Notes: generated from the sequence alone by a model not told the origin. Shown: positions 34,456 through 43,371, counted from the stretch's first letter. The stretch is 64,000 nucleotides of DNA from Rhodococcus rhodochrous (GCF_014854695.1 NZ_CP027557.1:2728001-2792000), one strand, 5' to 3'. Numbers and translations: made by a program.

Positions 34456-35385
34456 ATGAACGAACCGATCGCCCGACTGCGGCGCCTACGCTCCGTCGAG
34501 CTCCGCACACACGCTGCCGCCGAATCCACCGACTTCTACTCCCAGGTCTGGGGCCTGCGCGTCGTCGAACAGGGCCGCGAAGGCGCTTGGCTGCGCGGCA
34601 CCGGCGACCAGCACCACGCCCTGCAGCTCACCCAGGCCGAGCGAAACGGGCTGGGCCGCGTCAGCTTCGCCGTCTCCACTCCCGCCGAGGTCGACGAGGC
34701 CGCACGACGCGTCGCCGCCCGCGGCATCCCCGTCGTCTTCGGTCCCGGCCCCCTGGACGACGTCGGCGGCGGCTACGGACTGCGCATCGTCGATCCCGAG
34801 GGCCGCGTCCTCGAGCTCGTCGCCGACACCCTCGCCGTCCCCGCCCTCGGCCGCGAGGACGCCGTCCCGGTCGGGGTCACCCACGTCGTGCTCAACACCG
34901 TCGACATCGACGCCGCCGTCCGCTTCTACTGCGACGTGCTCGGCATGCGGGTCTCCGACTGGTCCGAACACCAGATGGCATTCCTGCGCTGCAACTCCGA
35001 TCACCACAGCATCGCCTTCAACCAGGCGCAGTGGACGTCGGTCAACCACGTCGCCTACGAGATGCCCACCGTGGACCACTTCATGCGCGGCATCGGCCGG
35101 CTGCGCCACCACGGCCAGCTGCCCCTGTGGGGGCCGGGCAAGCACGGACCCGGCGACAACACCTTCTCCTATTTCGCCGACCCCGCCGGCCTGGTGTGCG
35201 AGTACACCTCCGGCATCGCACAGGTCGACGAGGACCGCTGGCTGTGCCGGGTGTGGCGCCGCGTCCCGGAACTGTCCGACCTCTGGGGCACCGCCGGACC
35301 ACCCTCGCGTCAGGTGCGTGAGCACATGGCCGGCATCCCTGACCCCGGTGCCTTCGAACGCTACGACCTCGAGCAGGCGTCATGA
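34456..35385 (+). CDS. Two-domain extradiol (type I, VOC) ring-cleavage dioxygenase
   Basis: Protein of 309 residues with two paired VOC domains. In the C-terminal domain the iron ligands of type I extradiol enzymes can be placed: His in GVTHVVLNTVDI, His in SVNHVAYEMP, and Glu in GLVCEYTSG. The active-site His is in SDHHSIAFNQ. It would cleave a catecholic ring next to the hydroxyls. GGAGGG precedes the start. The stop overlaps the hydrolase start (ATGA), as expected for a meta-cleavage pair. The substrate is not identified. Confidence 0.85.
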   Translation: MNEPIARLRRLRSVELRTHAAAESTDFYSQVWGLRVVEQGREGAWLRGTGDQHHALQLTQAERNGLGRVSFAVSTPAEVDEAARRVAARGIPVVFGPGPLDDVGGGYGLRIVDPEGRVLELVADTLAVPALGREDAVPVGVTHVVLNTVDIDAAVRFYCDVLGMRVSDWSEHQMAFLRCNSDHHSIAFNQAQWTSVNHVAYEMPTVDHFMRGIGRLRHHGQLPLWGPGKHGPGDNTFSYFADPAGLVCEYTSGIAQVDEDRWLCRVWRRVPELSDLWGTAGPPSRQVREHMAGIPDPGAFERYDLEQAS

Positions 35386-36173
35386 TCCACGTCGCCGACT
35401 ACGGCACCGGACCGGCCGTGCTGATGCTGCACGGCATCGGCGGCAGCTGCGACAGCTTCTCCCCGCAGTTCTCCGGCCTCGGTGACTCCCTGCGCATCCT
35501 CGCCTGGGACGCGCCCGGTTACGGCCACAGCGACGATCCCGACCGCCCGTTCGACCTCGACGACTACGCCGACGCCGCCGCCGACGTCATCCGCGCACAC
35601 TGCGACGACGGCGCCCATGTCCTCGGCATGTCGTGGGGAGGCGTCGTCGCGACCCGGCTGGCCCTGCGCCACCCGGGCCTCGTACGCAGCCTGATCCTCG
35701 GAGACTCCACCGTCGGCTCGGGCACCGACGCCGACACCGCCTCGGCGATGCGCTCCCGGGCGGCCGACCTCGCAGCGAACGGCCCCGCCGACTTCGCTGC
35801 CCGGCGCGCACCGCGCCTGCTCTCACCCGAGGCACCCGCCGACCTCGTCGACCGCGCAACGGACATCATGGCCGGCTCGGTCCGGCTACCCGGCTACGGC
35901 CACGCCGCCGAGTCGATGGCCGCGACCGACCACACCGGCGACCTCGCGCACATCGACGTCCCCACTCTCGTGTTGTGCGGCGACGCCGACACCGTCACCG
36001 GTGTCCCCGCGAGTCAAGTACTCGCCGGCGGCATCCCCGGCGCGGTCTTCGTGACCCTCCGCGGCGCCGGGCACCTCGCCAACCAGGAACGCCCCGACGC
36101 CTTCAACGCGTGGACCGAATCCTTCGTCCACATCACCGAACGCCTGCGCGAACACACCCCCGCGCACGTCTGA
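35382..36173 (+). CDS. Alpha/beta hydrolase, likely meta-cleavage product hydrolase
   Basis: Protein of 263 residues. LMLHGIGGSCDSF gives the oxyanion region, LGMSWGGVVATRLA the nucleophile Ser, LVLCGDADTVTG the Asp, and LRGAGHLANQERP the His. The intact triad and its coupling to the extradiol dioxygenase point to hydrolytic C-C cleavage of the ring-opened dienoate. Other esterase roles remain possible. Confidence 0.86.
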   Translation: MIHVADYGTGPAVLMLHGIGGSCDSFSPQFSGLGDSLRILAWDAPGYGHSDDPDRPFDLDDYADAAADVIRAHCDDGAHVLGMSWGGVVATRLALRHPGLVRSLILGDSTVGSGTDADTASAMRSRAADLAANGPADFAARRAPRLLSPEAPADLVDRATDIMAGSVRLPGYGHAAESMAATDHTGDLAHIDVPTLVLCGDADTVTGVPASQVLAGGIPGAVFVTLRGAGHLANQERPDAFNAWTESFVHITERLREHTPAHV

Positions 36174-36206
36174 CCCCCCGCATCTATCCCGGAACGGAGC
36201 ATCACC

Positions 36207-36713
36207 ATGGCACTCGACTACACCACCTCGGACCTGAAGGAATTCACGGACTCGCTCATCCTCACCCGCGGCACCCGCCACGAGGACTGGGACACCCTCG
36301 GATTCCAGGCCAAGGCCGGCGACCGGTTCCGCCGCGCCCAGATCCGCTACGTCGGTTCCGGTGCCACCGGCAACCACGAGAACGACAACCGCACCATCCC
36401 GTCGCGCGGCTTCACCTTCTCCAACATGCTGCTGCCCGCCGGTGCCGAAGGCCCCGAGCACACCCACCACGACGCCGAGGAAGCGTTCTTCGTCCTCGAA
36501 GGCGAGGTCGAGGTCGGCATCCACCGCGACGGCGTCGTCGAGAAGCGCACACTCGGGTACCGCGACATGATCGTCGTTCCTGCCGGTGTGCCGCGCAGCC
36601 TCAAGAACACCGGCACCACCGACGCCCTGTTCTGCGTCATCATCGGCACGCAGAAGCCGCAGGTCCCGACCTACCCGGAGACCTCCGCCGTCTTCGGCAT
36701 CTCCCGGGACTGA
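36207..36713 (+). CDS. Cupin-domain protein
   Basis: Protein of 168 residues with a single cupin barrel: EGPEHTHHDAEEAFFVLEGE (metal ligands His, His, Glu) and RDMIVVPAGVPRSLKNTG for the second motif. It may be a small metal-dependent enzyme (isomerase or dioxygenase) or a binding protein. It is 33 bp after the hydrolase, in the same unit. A precise role cannot be given. Confidence 0.82.
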   Translation: MALDYTTSDLKEFTDSLILTRGTRHEDWDTLGFQAKAGDRFRRAQIRYVGSGATGNHENDNRTIPSRGFTFSNMLLPAGAEGPEHTHHDAEEAFFVLEGEVEVGIHRDGVVEKRTLGYRDMIVVPAGVPRSLKNTGTTDALFCVIIGTQKPQVPTYPETSAVFGISRD

Positions 36714-36715
36714 GC

Positions 36716-37477
36716 GTGGGCACCCTCGACGACCGCACGATCGTCGTCACCGGAGCGGCGCGCGGCCTCGGACTGGCCATCGCGCGCCGCCTCGGCGACG
36801 CCGGCGCCGCGGTCTGGATTGCCGACATCAACCCGCACGGTGAGGACGCCGCCGCGAAACTGCGCGCCGACGGCATCGCCGCGCGGTTCGTACACGTCGA
36901 CCTCGCCGACGCCGACTCCGTCGATGCCTTCGCCGCGCAGGTCACCGCCGACGGACCGATCTACGGACTGGTCAACAACGCCGCGCTCGCCGACGGCGTC
37001 GGCGGCAAGGCCGTGCACGAGCTGGCCGTCGAGGACTGGGACCGGGTGCTCAACGTGAACCTGCGGGGCACCTTCCTCGTCAGCCGCGCCCTCGTCCCGT
37101 CGATCCTCGATTACGCCGAGCAGCACGGCACCGGCCGGGTCGTCGCCATCGGTTCCGACGCCGCGCTGTACGGATCGCCGCGCCTGACGCACTACATCGC
37201 CTCCAAGGGCGGAGTGTCGGCGCTGACCCGCACGATGGCCCGCGACCTCGGCCCGTATGGGGTCACCGTCAACACCGTCTCGCCCGGCCTGACGGAAAGC
37301 GAATCGGCACAGTTCGTTCCGCAACACCGGCACGATCTGTACCGGCTGAACCGGGCGTTGACCCGGCCGCAGCAACCCGCCGATCTCGTCGGCGCCGTCG
37401 CCTTCCTCATGGGTGACGAGGCGTCGTACATCACCGGGCAGGAACTGGTCGTCGACGGCGGCTTCGTCCTGCACTGA
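36716..37477 (+). CDS. SDR-family oxidoreductase (canonical)
   Basis: Protein of 253 residues from a GTG two bases after the cupin stop. The Rossmann motif is VVTGAARGLGLAIARRLG, then VNNAAL, the catalytic Ser in AIGSDAALYG and the YxxxK motif in THYIASKGG; the C-terminal YITGQELVVDGG is also typical. All active-site residues are present. It would oxidise or reduce a hydroxyl or keto group of a pathway intermediate. Confidence 0.9.
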   Translation: MGTLDDRTIVVTGAARGLGLAIARRLGDAGAAVWIADINPHGEDAAAKLRADGIAARFVHVDLADADSVDAFAAQVTADGPIYGLVNNAALADGVGGKAVHELAVEDWDRVLNVNLRGTFLVSRALVPSILDYAEQHGTGRVVAIGSDAALYGSPRLTHYIASKGGVSALTRTMARDLGPYGVTVNTVSPGLTESESAQFVPQHRHDLYRLNRALTRPQQPADLVGAVAFLMGDEASYITGQELVVDGGFVLH

Positions 37478-37517
37478 CTCTTCGAGTCCTGCACTGATCT
37501 CACGGAAGGACCGGGTC

Positions 37518-38300
37518 GTGGACCTGCTTCTGAACAACCGCACCTGTCTCGTCACCGGCGGCAGCTCCGGCATCGGCCTCGCGACCGTCGCCATGTTGCT
37601 CGCGGAAGGTGCCAACGTCGTCACCTGCGCCCGCGACCTCGATCGACTGAACACTGCGCTGGACGCGTTGCCCGGCCGCGACCGGGCGCACGCCGCAGCC
37701 TGCGACGTCCGCGACCCCGCCGCGGTGGCTGCTCTCGTCCAGGGCGGATACGAGCGGTTCGGCGGACTCGACGGCCTGGTCAACAACGCCGGCAACTCGC
37801 GGATGAAGGCCCGCGCCGAGACCACCCTCGACGACTGGCGCGACGAGTTCGACCTGAAGTTCTCGAGCGTGCTCAACACCGTCGACGCAGCGCTCCCGCT
37901 GCTGCGGAAATCGGATGCGGCGTCGATCGTCAACATCTCCGCGGTGCTCGCGCGTCAGCCCGAGACCAAGCTGGTCACTACCAGCGCCGCACGGGCCGGA
38001 CTGCTCAATCTGAGCAAGTCGCTGTCGCTGGAACTGGCCCGCGACGGGATCCGCGTCAACTCGGTCGCCCTCGGTCTCGTCGACACCGGCCAGTGGCGTC
38101 GCCGCTACGAGAACTCCGGCTACACCGGAAGTTTCGACGAGTGGGAGGCCGAGATCGCCGCCGACCGCGGTATCGGGCTCGGACGCTTCGGCACCGCCGA
38201 CGAGGTGGCCTTCCACATCGTCGGCCTGCTCTCACCCCGCTCGTCGTACGTGACGGGCACCAGCATCGACGTGTGCGGCGGTGTCGCGCGCTATGTCTGA
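37518..38300 (+). CDS. SDR-family protein with altered active site
   Basis: Protein of 260 residues. GTG start after GGAAGGA at 37504-37510. The cofactor motif TGGSSGIGLATVAMLL and the VNNAGNS motif are intact. At the place of the usual YSAAK catalytic motif the sequence reads TSAARAGLLN, so both the Tyr and the Lys are replaced (Thr and Arg). The Ser in VNISAVLA is kept. An SDR branch with an imperfect catalytic tetrad is known. The protein may use another mechanism or bind without classical reduction. Confidence 0.85.
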   Translation: MDLLLNNRTCLVTGGSSGIGLATVAMLLAEGANVVTCARDLDRLNTALDALPGRDRAHAAACDVRDPAAVAALVQGGYERFGGLDGLVNNAGNSRMKARAETTLDDWRDEFDLKFSSVLNTVDAALPLLRKSDAASIVNISAVLARQPETKLVTTSAARAGLLNLSKSLSLELARDGIRVNSVALGLVDTGQWRRRYENSGYTGSFDEWEAEIAADRGIGLGRFGTADEVAFHIVGLLSPRSSYVTGTSIDVCGGVARYV

Positions 38301-38310
38301 AAGGAATGTC

Positions 38311-39954
38311 ATGACCGCACGCTCGGGTAACGGTGGGGATCTGCTGGTCCAGGTGCTGCGCGAGGCCGGTGTCGACACCGTCTTCGGCATCGTCAGCGTG
38401 CACAACCAGCCGCTGGTGGAAGCGGTGAGCCGGCAACTGCGGTTCGTGCCCGTGCGGCACGAGGCGACCGCCGTCAACGCCGCCGACGGATACGCCCGTG
38501 CCACCGGAGGACTCGGCTGTGCCCTCACCAGCACCGGCACCGGGGCCGGCAACGCCGCCGGATCCCTCATCGAATCCCTCAGTGCCGGAACGCCGGTGCT
38601 CCATGTGACGGGACAGATCGAGTCGCGCTTCCTCGGCTCGGGACGCGGGTTCATCCACGAGACGAAGGACCAGCTCGGCATGCTCGAGGCGGTCTCGGCG
38701 CACGCCGCGACGATCCTCGACACCGGCAGCGCCGGAAAAGTACTGCGCGAAGCCGTCGCCCACGCGTTGTCGACGCCCGGTGGACCGGCCAGCATCGAAT
38801 GGCCGATCGACCTGCAGTACGCAGACGACTACATCCTCGAACCGGCACCGGTGACGCTCGGGACGCCGCGCAGCGCGGATCGCACCCAGGTGGAGGCGGC
38901 GCTCGCTGCGATCGCGCAGGCTCGGCGACCGGTGATCTGGGCGGGCGGCGGAGCAGCGCGGGCAGGGGACGCGCTGACCGCCCTCGTCGACCGCTGGGGT
39001 GTGCCGCTGCTGACCAGCAACTCCGGTCGCGGCGCCGTGCCGGAGAGCCACCCGCTGTGCATCGGCAATTACGGCTCGTCGCCGCTCGGCCGGGCGCTGC
39101 TCGCCGACGCCGACCTCGTGGTCTCGCTGGGCACCCACTTCCGTTCCAACGAGACCGGCGACTATTCGATCCCGATGCCCCCGCGGCACGTGCAGGTGGA
39201 CCTGGATCCGGCCGCGCCCGGCCGCGTGTTCGCCGCGGATCTGCCGGTCGTCGGCGAGGTCGGTGAATTCCTCTCGGCGGTACTGGGACTCGATGGACTC
39301 GGCGATGCCGTCGAGGCAGCGTGGACGGAACGCGCCTGCGAGACTCGGCAGCGTGTACGGGAGAACCAGCGCCACGGACTCGGTGACCACGCGGTCTTGT
39401 GCGATGCGGTGCGCGCCGTGCTGCCCGACGATGCCGTCATCGCCCGGGACGTGACGATCGCGTCGAGTTCGTGGGGCAACCGACTCCTGCCCGTCTACGA
39501 CCCGCGCAGCAACATCTTCCCGCGCGGCGGCGGCATCGGGCAGGGCCTCGGCATGGCGATCGGCGCGGCCCTGGCCGACGAGACCCGGCCGACCCTGGCG
39601 CTCGTCGGGGACGGGGGACTGGCGGTGCACCTCGGTGAGGTCCTGACGATGGCGCAGGAGAAGCCGTGGCTGGTGCTCCTCGTGTGCAATGACGGCGGTT
39701 ACGGCGTACTGCGCAACATGCAGACCGGCTCGGGGCAACGGCCCTACGCCGTCGACCTGACCACCCCGGACTTCGCGCTGCTCGCGCGGGCGATCGGGGT
39801 CGAGTACCGGCGCATCGGATCGGCGGGGGAGGCGCACCCGGTGCTCGAGGGTGCAGTGTCGCTGCAGGCCCCGGCGATCGTCGAGGTCGACCTGGCCTCG
39901 TACGGGGAGATGCCGGCGCCGTTCACGCCGCCGGTGACGGTCCCGGGCACGTAG
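38311..39954 (+). CDS. Thiamine-pyrophosphate enzyme (decarboxylase/acetolactate-synthase-like)
   Basis: Protein of 547 residues with the three-domain TPP fold. The N-terminal catalytic Glu lies in VRHEATAVNAADGYARATGG, the middle domain starts near residue 195 (ARRPVIWAGGGAARAG), and the C-terminal TPP/Mg motif is GDGGLAVHLGEVLTMAQEKP followed by CNDGGYG. Members include benzoylformate decarboxylase and acetolactate synthase. No regulatory subunit is nearby, so decarboxylation or lyase chemistry on a 2-oxo acid is more likely than branched-chain biosynthesis. ATG chosen for the AAGGA upstream. Confidence 0.88.
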   Translation: MTARSGNGGDLLVQVLREAGVDTVFGIVSVHNQPLVEAVSRQLRFVPVRHEATAVNAADGYARATGGLGCALTSTGTGAGNAAGSLIESLSAGTPVLHVTGQIESRFLGSGRGFIHETKDQLGMLEAVSAHAATILDTGSAGKVLREAVAHALSTPGGPASIEWPIDLQYADDYILEPAPVTLGTPRSADRTQVEAALAAIAQARRPVIWAGGGAARAGDALTALVDRWGVPLLTSNSGRGAVPESHPLCIGNYGSSPLGRALLADADLVVSLGTHFRSNETGDYSIPMPPRHVQVDLDPAAPGRVFAADLPVVGEVGEFLSAVLGLDGLGDAVEAAWTERACETRQRVRENQRHGLGDHAVLCDAVRAVLPDDAVIARDVTIASSSWGNRLLPVYDPRSNIFPRGGGIGQGLGMAIGAALADETRPTLALVGDGGLAVHLGEVLTMAQEKPWLVLLVCNDGGYGVLRNMQTGSGQRPYAVDLTTPDFALLARAIGVEYRRIGSAGEAHPVLEGAVSLQAPAIVEVDLASYGEMPAPFTPPVTVPGT

Positions 39955-39998
39955 ACGAGCTGAAAAAAGAAATCTCGCTCGACTGTGGCGCGCGTAAC

Positions 39999-40014
39999 AT
40001 CTTAGCGCTAAGAT
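39999..40014. promoter_or_regulatory. Perfect 16-bp palindromic operator
   Basis: ATCTTAGCGCTAAGAT, identical to the core of the site at 34409-34426. It lies 34 bp before the ATG of the reductase gene and so controls the Rieske oxygenase unit. Confidence 0.82.
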
Positions 40015-40048
40015 ACTAAGCACTGAATCAATTACTCGGAGGGTGATC

Positions 40049-40999
40049 ATGGCTGCTGAGACCGTCGACCTCATGGTCCGTCAGATGCGGGTCGAATCCA
40101 CCGGAGTCCTCTCGCTCCGACTGGAGCGACCCGACGGAGCGGCCGTGGACCACTGGACCCCCGGCGCCCACCTCGACCTGCACCTCGGCGGTGGTCACAT
40201 CCGGCAGTACTCCCTGTGCGGCGACCCCGACGACAAGACCGGCTACCGCGTCGCCGTACTGCACGAGAAGGCCGGCCGCGGCGGATCCCGTCGTGTCCAC
40301 GAAATCATCCGCCCGGGCGACGTCGTCACCGTCAGCGCCCCGCGCAACAACTTCGAGCTGCTGCCCTCGCCGCGCTACGTCTTCCTCGCCGGCGGCATCG
40401 GCATCACCCCCATCCTCGCGATGGTCCGCGAAGCCGACCGCGCCGGTGTCGACTGGGAGCTGCACTACGGCGGCCGCTCGAAGGAGACGATGGCCTTCCT
40501 CGACGAACTCGCGCCCTACGGCGACCGGGTGCACCTCGTCGCCGAGGACGCCGACGGAATGCTCGACCTGCCATCGATCCTCGGCGATTCCCGGCCCGAC
40601 ACCCTCGTCTACGCCTGCGGGCCCGAAGGGTTGCTCACCGCCGTCGAGTCTTTCGCCGACCGCTGGCCGGCCGAGGCCATCCGGCTCGAACGGTTCAAGG
40701 CCAAGGAACGCGAGGCCGACGCTGCTGCCGACGCGTCGTTCACGGTGGTGTGCGAACGCTCCGGAATCTCCGCCACCGTCACACCCGAGAAGACCGTCCT
40801 CGACACCCTCGAGGAAGCCGGTGTGGACGTACCGAACTCGTGCCGCGAAGGAATCTGCGGCACCTGTGAGACCCGCGTCCTGTGTGGGACCCCCGACCAC
40901 CGCGACTCGCTGCTCTCGGCCGCCGAACAGGAGTCCGGCGCCACCATGATGATCTGTGTCTCCCGCGCCCGCTCCGCCGAGCTGGTGCTGGATCTGTAG
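40049..40999 (+). CDS. Phthalate-dioxygenase-reductase-type FMN/2Fe-2S reductase
   Basis: Protein of 316 residues: FMN-binding RQYSLCGDPDD near residue 50, NAD-binding YVFLAGGIGITPILAMVREA near residue 110, and a C-terminal plant-type ferredoxin CREGICGTCETRVLCG with a fourth Cys in MMICVSRA. It passes electrons from NADH to the Rieske oxygenase encoded two genes later. The ATG was chosen over a GTG six bases earlier because that GTG overlaps the GGAGGG ribosome site. Confidence 0.92.
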   Translation: MAAETVDLMVRQMRVESTGVLSLRLERPDGAAVDHWTPGAHLDLHLGGGHIRQYSLCGDPDDKTGYRVAVLHEKAGRGGSRRVHEIIRPGDVVTVSAPRNNFELLPSPRYVFLAGGIGITPILAMVREADRAGVDWELHYGGRSKETMAFLDELAPYGDRVHLVAEDADGMLDLPSILGDSRPDTLVYACGPEGLLTAVESFADRWPAEAIRLERFKAKEREADAAADASFTVVCERSGISATVTPEKTVLDTLEEAGVDVPNSCREGICGTCETRVLCGTPDHRDSLLSAAEQESGATMMICVSRARSAELVLDL

Positions 41000-41012
41000 A
41001 AAGGACCTCCCG

Positions 41013-41228
41013 ATGGATCGGTACCTGGTGATCAATCAGGCCCGCACGGCCGACCCCACCCCCTACGAGATCAAACTCGCCAAGGCCATCGAAGCCGTCT
41101 TCGGATCCGGCGTCCACGACCTCAACGGACTCGTCCGCGGACTCAACGCCTCCGGAATCCACGCGCCCGACGCGCAGGAATGGACCGCCGAATCGTTCAC
41201 CGCCGAGATGCGCCGGATCGGAGCCTGA
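41013..41228 (+). CDS. Small recombinase-like helix-turn-helix protein
   Basis: Protein of 71 residues (DRYLVINQARTADPTPYEIK, later DLNGLVRGLNASGIHAPDAQ and WTAESFTAEMRRIGA). The pattern resembles the small recombinase-like HTH proteins found beside Rieske oxygenase genes. It lies between reductase and oxygenase, 13 bp after the first and 2 bp before the second. It may be an accessory subunit rather than a regulator. Function is unproven. Confidence 0.75.
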   Translation: MDRYLVINQARTADPTPYEIKLAKAIEAVFGSGVHDLNGLVRGLNASGIHAPDAQEWTAESFTAEMRRIGA

Positions 41229-41230
41229 CC

Positions 41231-42256
41231 ATGGTCAATCGACTGCACCGCAACCTGACCGCCGACGAGATCTTCGCGACCGGCATGCGCAACCAGTGGC
41301 ACGCCGTGTGCCCCTCCGGCTTCGTGGAACGCGGCAGCATCCGCAAGCTGCGCCGGCTGGGGGAGGACTGGGTCCTCTACCGCGGCTCCGACGGCACCGT
41401 CCGCATGCTCGCAGACCGCTGCCCGCACCGCGGCGCACCGCTCTCGCAGGGTGTGCACCTCGGCGACCGCATCGCCTGCAAATACCACGGCGTCGAGGTC
41501 GACGGCACCGGCACCGTCGCGAAGGTTCCGGGTATGCCCGGCTGCAACCTAGAAGGCAAGAAGCTGGTGACTTCCCTGCCCGTGCGCGAGGTGGGCGGCG
41601 CGATCCTCGCGTGGTTCGGCACCGACCCCGACGTCGAACCCGCACCGCTGGATCTTCCGGACCCGCTTGTGGACGAGGATGTCTCGGCCTTCCTCTGCTA
41701 CGCCGAATGGGAAGCACCGTGGCGGTTCGCCCTCGAGAACCTCCTCGACCCCATGCACGGTGCGTTCCTGCACCACGAATCGCACTCGATGTTCGGCGGC
41801 GAGACCTCCGCGCGGTTCCGTATCCGCGAGACCGATCGCGGTTTCTTCTTCGAGAAGACCGATCAGCGCGGCGTCAACTTCGACTGGGTCGAGTACTGCC
41901 GCACCGGCGTCGACTGGGTGGACCTCGAGATCCCGTATCCGCCCACGGCCGGCCCGGGCGGACCGTTCGGGATCGTCGGCATGGGCACCCCCATCGACGC
42001 CGAGACCACAGCGGTGTTCTTCTGGCGTTACCGCCGGGTGCAGGGCTGGGAACGCGACGTGTGGCGGTTCCTGTACCGCACGGTGCTCGAGGAACGTCAC
42101 TGGGAGGTCCTCGAACAGGACCGCATCATGCTCGAGGGCATGGCCCCCGACGCAGATCAGGCCGAGAACCTCTACCAGCACGACCTCGGGGTGATGCGCC
42201 TGCGACGCCTGTACCGTTCCCGCGCCGACGAACTCGCCAAGGAGATGGCCGGCTGA
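41231..42256 (+). CDS. Rieske non-heme iron oxygenase, large subunit
   Basis: Protein of 341 residues. The Rieske cluster ligands are Cys64 and His66 in CPHRGAP and Cys83 and His86 in CKYHG. The mononuclear iron site is in ENLLDPMHGAFLHHESH, with the two His and the bridging Asp. The single subunit with an FMN/2Fe-2S reductase is the phthalate/vanillate-type two-component system. It would hydroxylate or O/N-demethylate the imported aromatic acid. The exact substrate is unknown. Confidence 0.93.
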   Translation: MVNRLHRNLTADEIFATGMRNQWHAVCPSGFVERGSIRKLRRLGEDWVLYRGSDGTVRMLADRCPHRGAPLSQGVHLGDRIACKYHGVEVDGTGTVAKVPGMPGCNLEGKKLVTSLPVREVGGAILAWFGTDPDVEPAPLDLPDPLVDEDVSAFLCYAEWEAPWRFALENLLDPMHGAFLHHESHSMFGGETSARFRIRETDRGFFFEKTDQRGVNFDWVEYCRTGVDWVDLEIPYPPTAGPGGPFGIVGMGTPIDAETTAVFFWRYRRVQGWERDVWRFLYRTVLEERHWEVLEQDRIMLEGMAPDADQAENLYQHDLGVMRLRRLYRSRADELAKEMAG

Positions 42257-42264
42257 CGAACGGA

Positions 42265-42296
42265 AGAGCGGCGGAGACTTCGGTCTCCGCCGCTCT
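42265..42296. terminator. Bidirectional terminator with TTCG loop
   Basis: AGAGCGGCGGAGAC (42265-42278) and GTCTCCGCCGCTCT (42283-42296) form a perfect 14-bp stem closed by a TTCG tetraloop, which is a very stable hairpin. It lies between the convergent Rieske gene and marR. Confidence 0.85.
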
Positions 42297-42350
42297 CGCG
42301 TATGTGGGGTGTGTGATCCGTCGGCATGCAACGGTATCGATGATCAGTGG

Positions 42351-42872
42351 TCAGCCACCCTGGTGCCGGACGAGTGAGTGCTCGAGCTTGCGCAGCAACT
42401 GCACGAGTTCGGCCTTATCGTTCTTCGACAGCTCGGCGAGCATGCGCGTCTCGTTCTCGAAGTGCGCGACAGCGATCTCGTCGATGAGTTTCTTTCCGGC
42501 AGGAGTGAGTTCGGCGTAGACGATGCGCCGATCCTCTGCGTCGCGTTCGCGCCGCACCAGTCCGGCCTTCTCGAGGCGGTCGATGCGCAGTGTGATCCCA
42601 CCTGTGGTGACCAGTGAACTCTCCGCGAGCTGACCCGAGGTCATGCGGTACGGCTTTCCGGCGCGGCGCAGTGCGGCCAGGACGTCGAACGAAGCCATGT
42701 TGATGCCGTACTCGTCGAAGACTCGGCCGATCGCACTCTGATACCGCAGATACGTGCGGTGAAGGCGTCCCAGCACCTCGAGGGGAGTGACGTCCAGTCC
42801 GGGCCACTCACGGGCCCACTGGTCGACGATGTCGTCGACGGCGTCACGGTCGGGAACCCTGTCGCGCCCCAC
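42351..42872 (-). CDS. MarR-family regulator, probable controller of the catabolic regulon
   Basis: Protein of 173 residues from a GTG with AGGAGG upstream. The winged helix reads FDVLAALRRAGKPYRMTSGQ, then LAESSLVTTGGITLRIDRLE and LVRRERDAEDRRIVYAELTP, all typical of MarR. A long C-terminal helix ends the protein. It lies behind ridA on the same strand. Four palindromes in the regulon, and a weaker one just before this gene, are plausible binding sites. The effector would be the substrate or an intermediate. Confidence 0.88.
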   Translation of the reverse strand: MGRDRVPDRDAVDDIVDQWAREWPGLDVTPLEVLGRLHRTYLRYQSAIGRVFDEYGINMASFDVLAALRRAGKPYRMTSGQLAESSLVTTGGITLRIDRLEKAGLVRRERDAEDRRIVYAELTPAGKKLIDEIAVAHFENETRMLAELSKNDKAELVQLLRKLEHSLVRHQGG

Positions 42873-42910
42873 GTTGCCCTCCTCGTGCTGTCGGAAATAT
42901 CCGGGCTCAG

Positions 42911-42928
42911 TGGTTGAGCGCCAAGACA
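42911..42928 (-). promoter_or_regulatory. Degenerate operator before marR
   Basis: On the minus strand TGTCTTGGCGCTCAACCA matches 12 of 18 positions of the palindrome TATCTTAGCGCTAAGATA, with the left half best kept. It is 39 bp before the marR start. Weak autoregulation would fit. Confidence 0.35.
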
Positions 42929-42973
42929 TCCTTCACGATACGGGCAACGCGGGGCGCGTGGGGAGTTCGGGTC

Positions 42974-43336
42974 TCAGCGCGTCGCGGTGGCGATCGCGTC
43001 GATCTCGACGGTCGCACCGTAGGGCAGGGCGCTGACCTCGACGAAGGTGCGGGCCGGTCGGGGCTCGGCGAACAGTCGCTCGAACTGGCGGTTCGCCTCC
43101 TCGCGCAGCGACAGGTCGGTGACGTAGTAGGTGAGCTTGGCGACGTCCTCCAGTTTGCCGCCGACCACGGCGAGTCGGTCGGTCATGCGGTCGATCGCGG
43201 CGTCGAGGGCTTCGTCGCGTCCCTCGACTGCGACGCCTTCGGGGTCGACGGACAGGGCGCCGGAGACGAAGACGAGATCGCCGGCGACGAAGGCAGGGCT
43301 GTAGGGATGGTGGGCGCTGACGGTGGTCAGGGACAT
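42974..43336 (-). CDS. RidA/YjgF-family protein
   Basis: Protein of 120 residues of the RidA family: SPAFVAGDLVFVSGALSVDP, a helix rich in acidic residues, KLTYYVTDL, and PARTFVEVSALPYGATVEID with the conserved Arg that binds the substrate carboxylate. RidA proteins hydrolyse reactive enamines/imines. In a ring-cleavage regulon this could mean that a nitrogen-containing intermediate arises. The ATG lies 9 nt after AGGAG. A near-perfect operator is 36 bp upstream. Confidence 0.87.
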   Translation of the reverse strand: MSLTTVSAHHPYSPAFVAGDLVFVSGALSVDPEGVAVEGRDEALDAAIDRMTDRLAVVGGKLEDVAKLTYYVTDLSLREEANRQFERLFAEPRPARTFVEVSALPYGATVEIDAIATATR

Positions 43337-43371
43337 CGTGATCACTCCTGGTTGCGGGACACGGTGCCATT

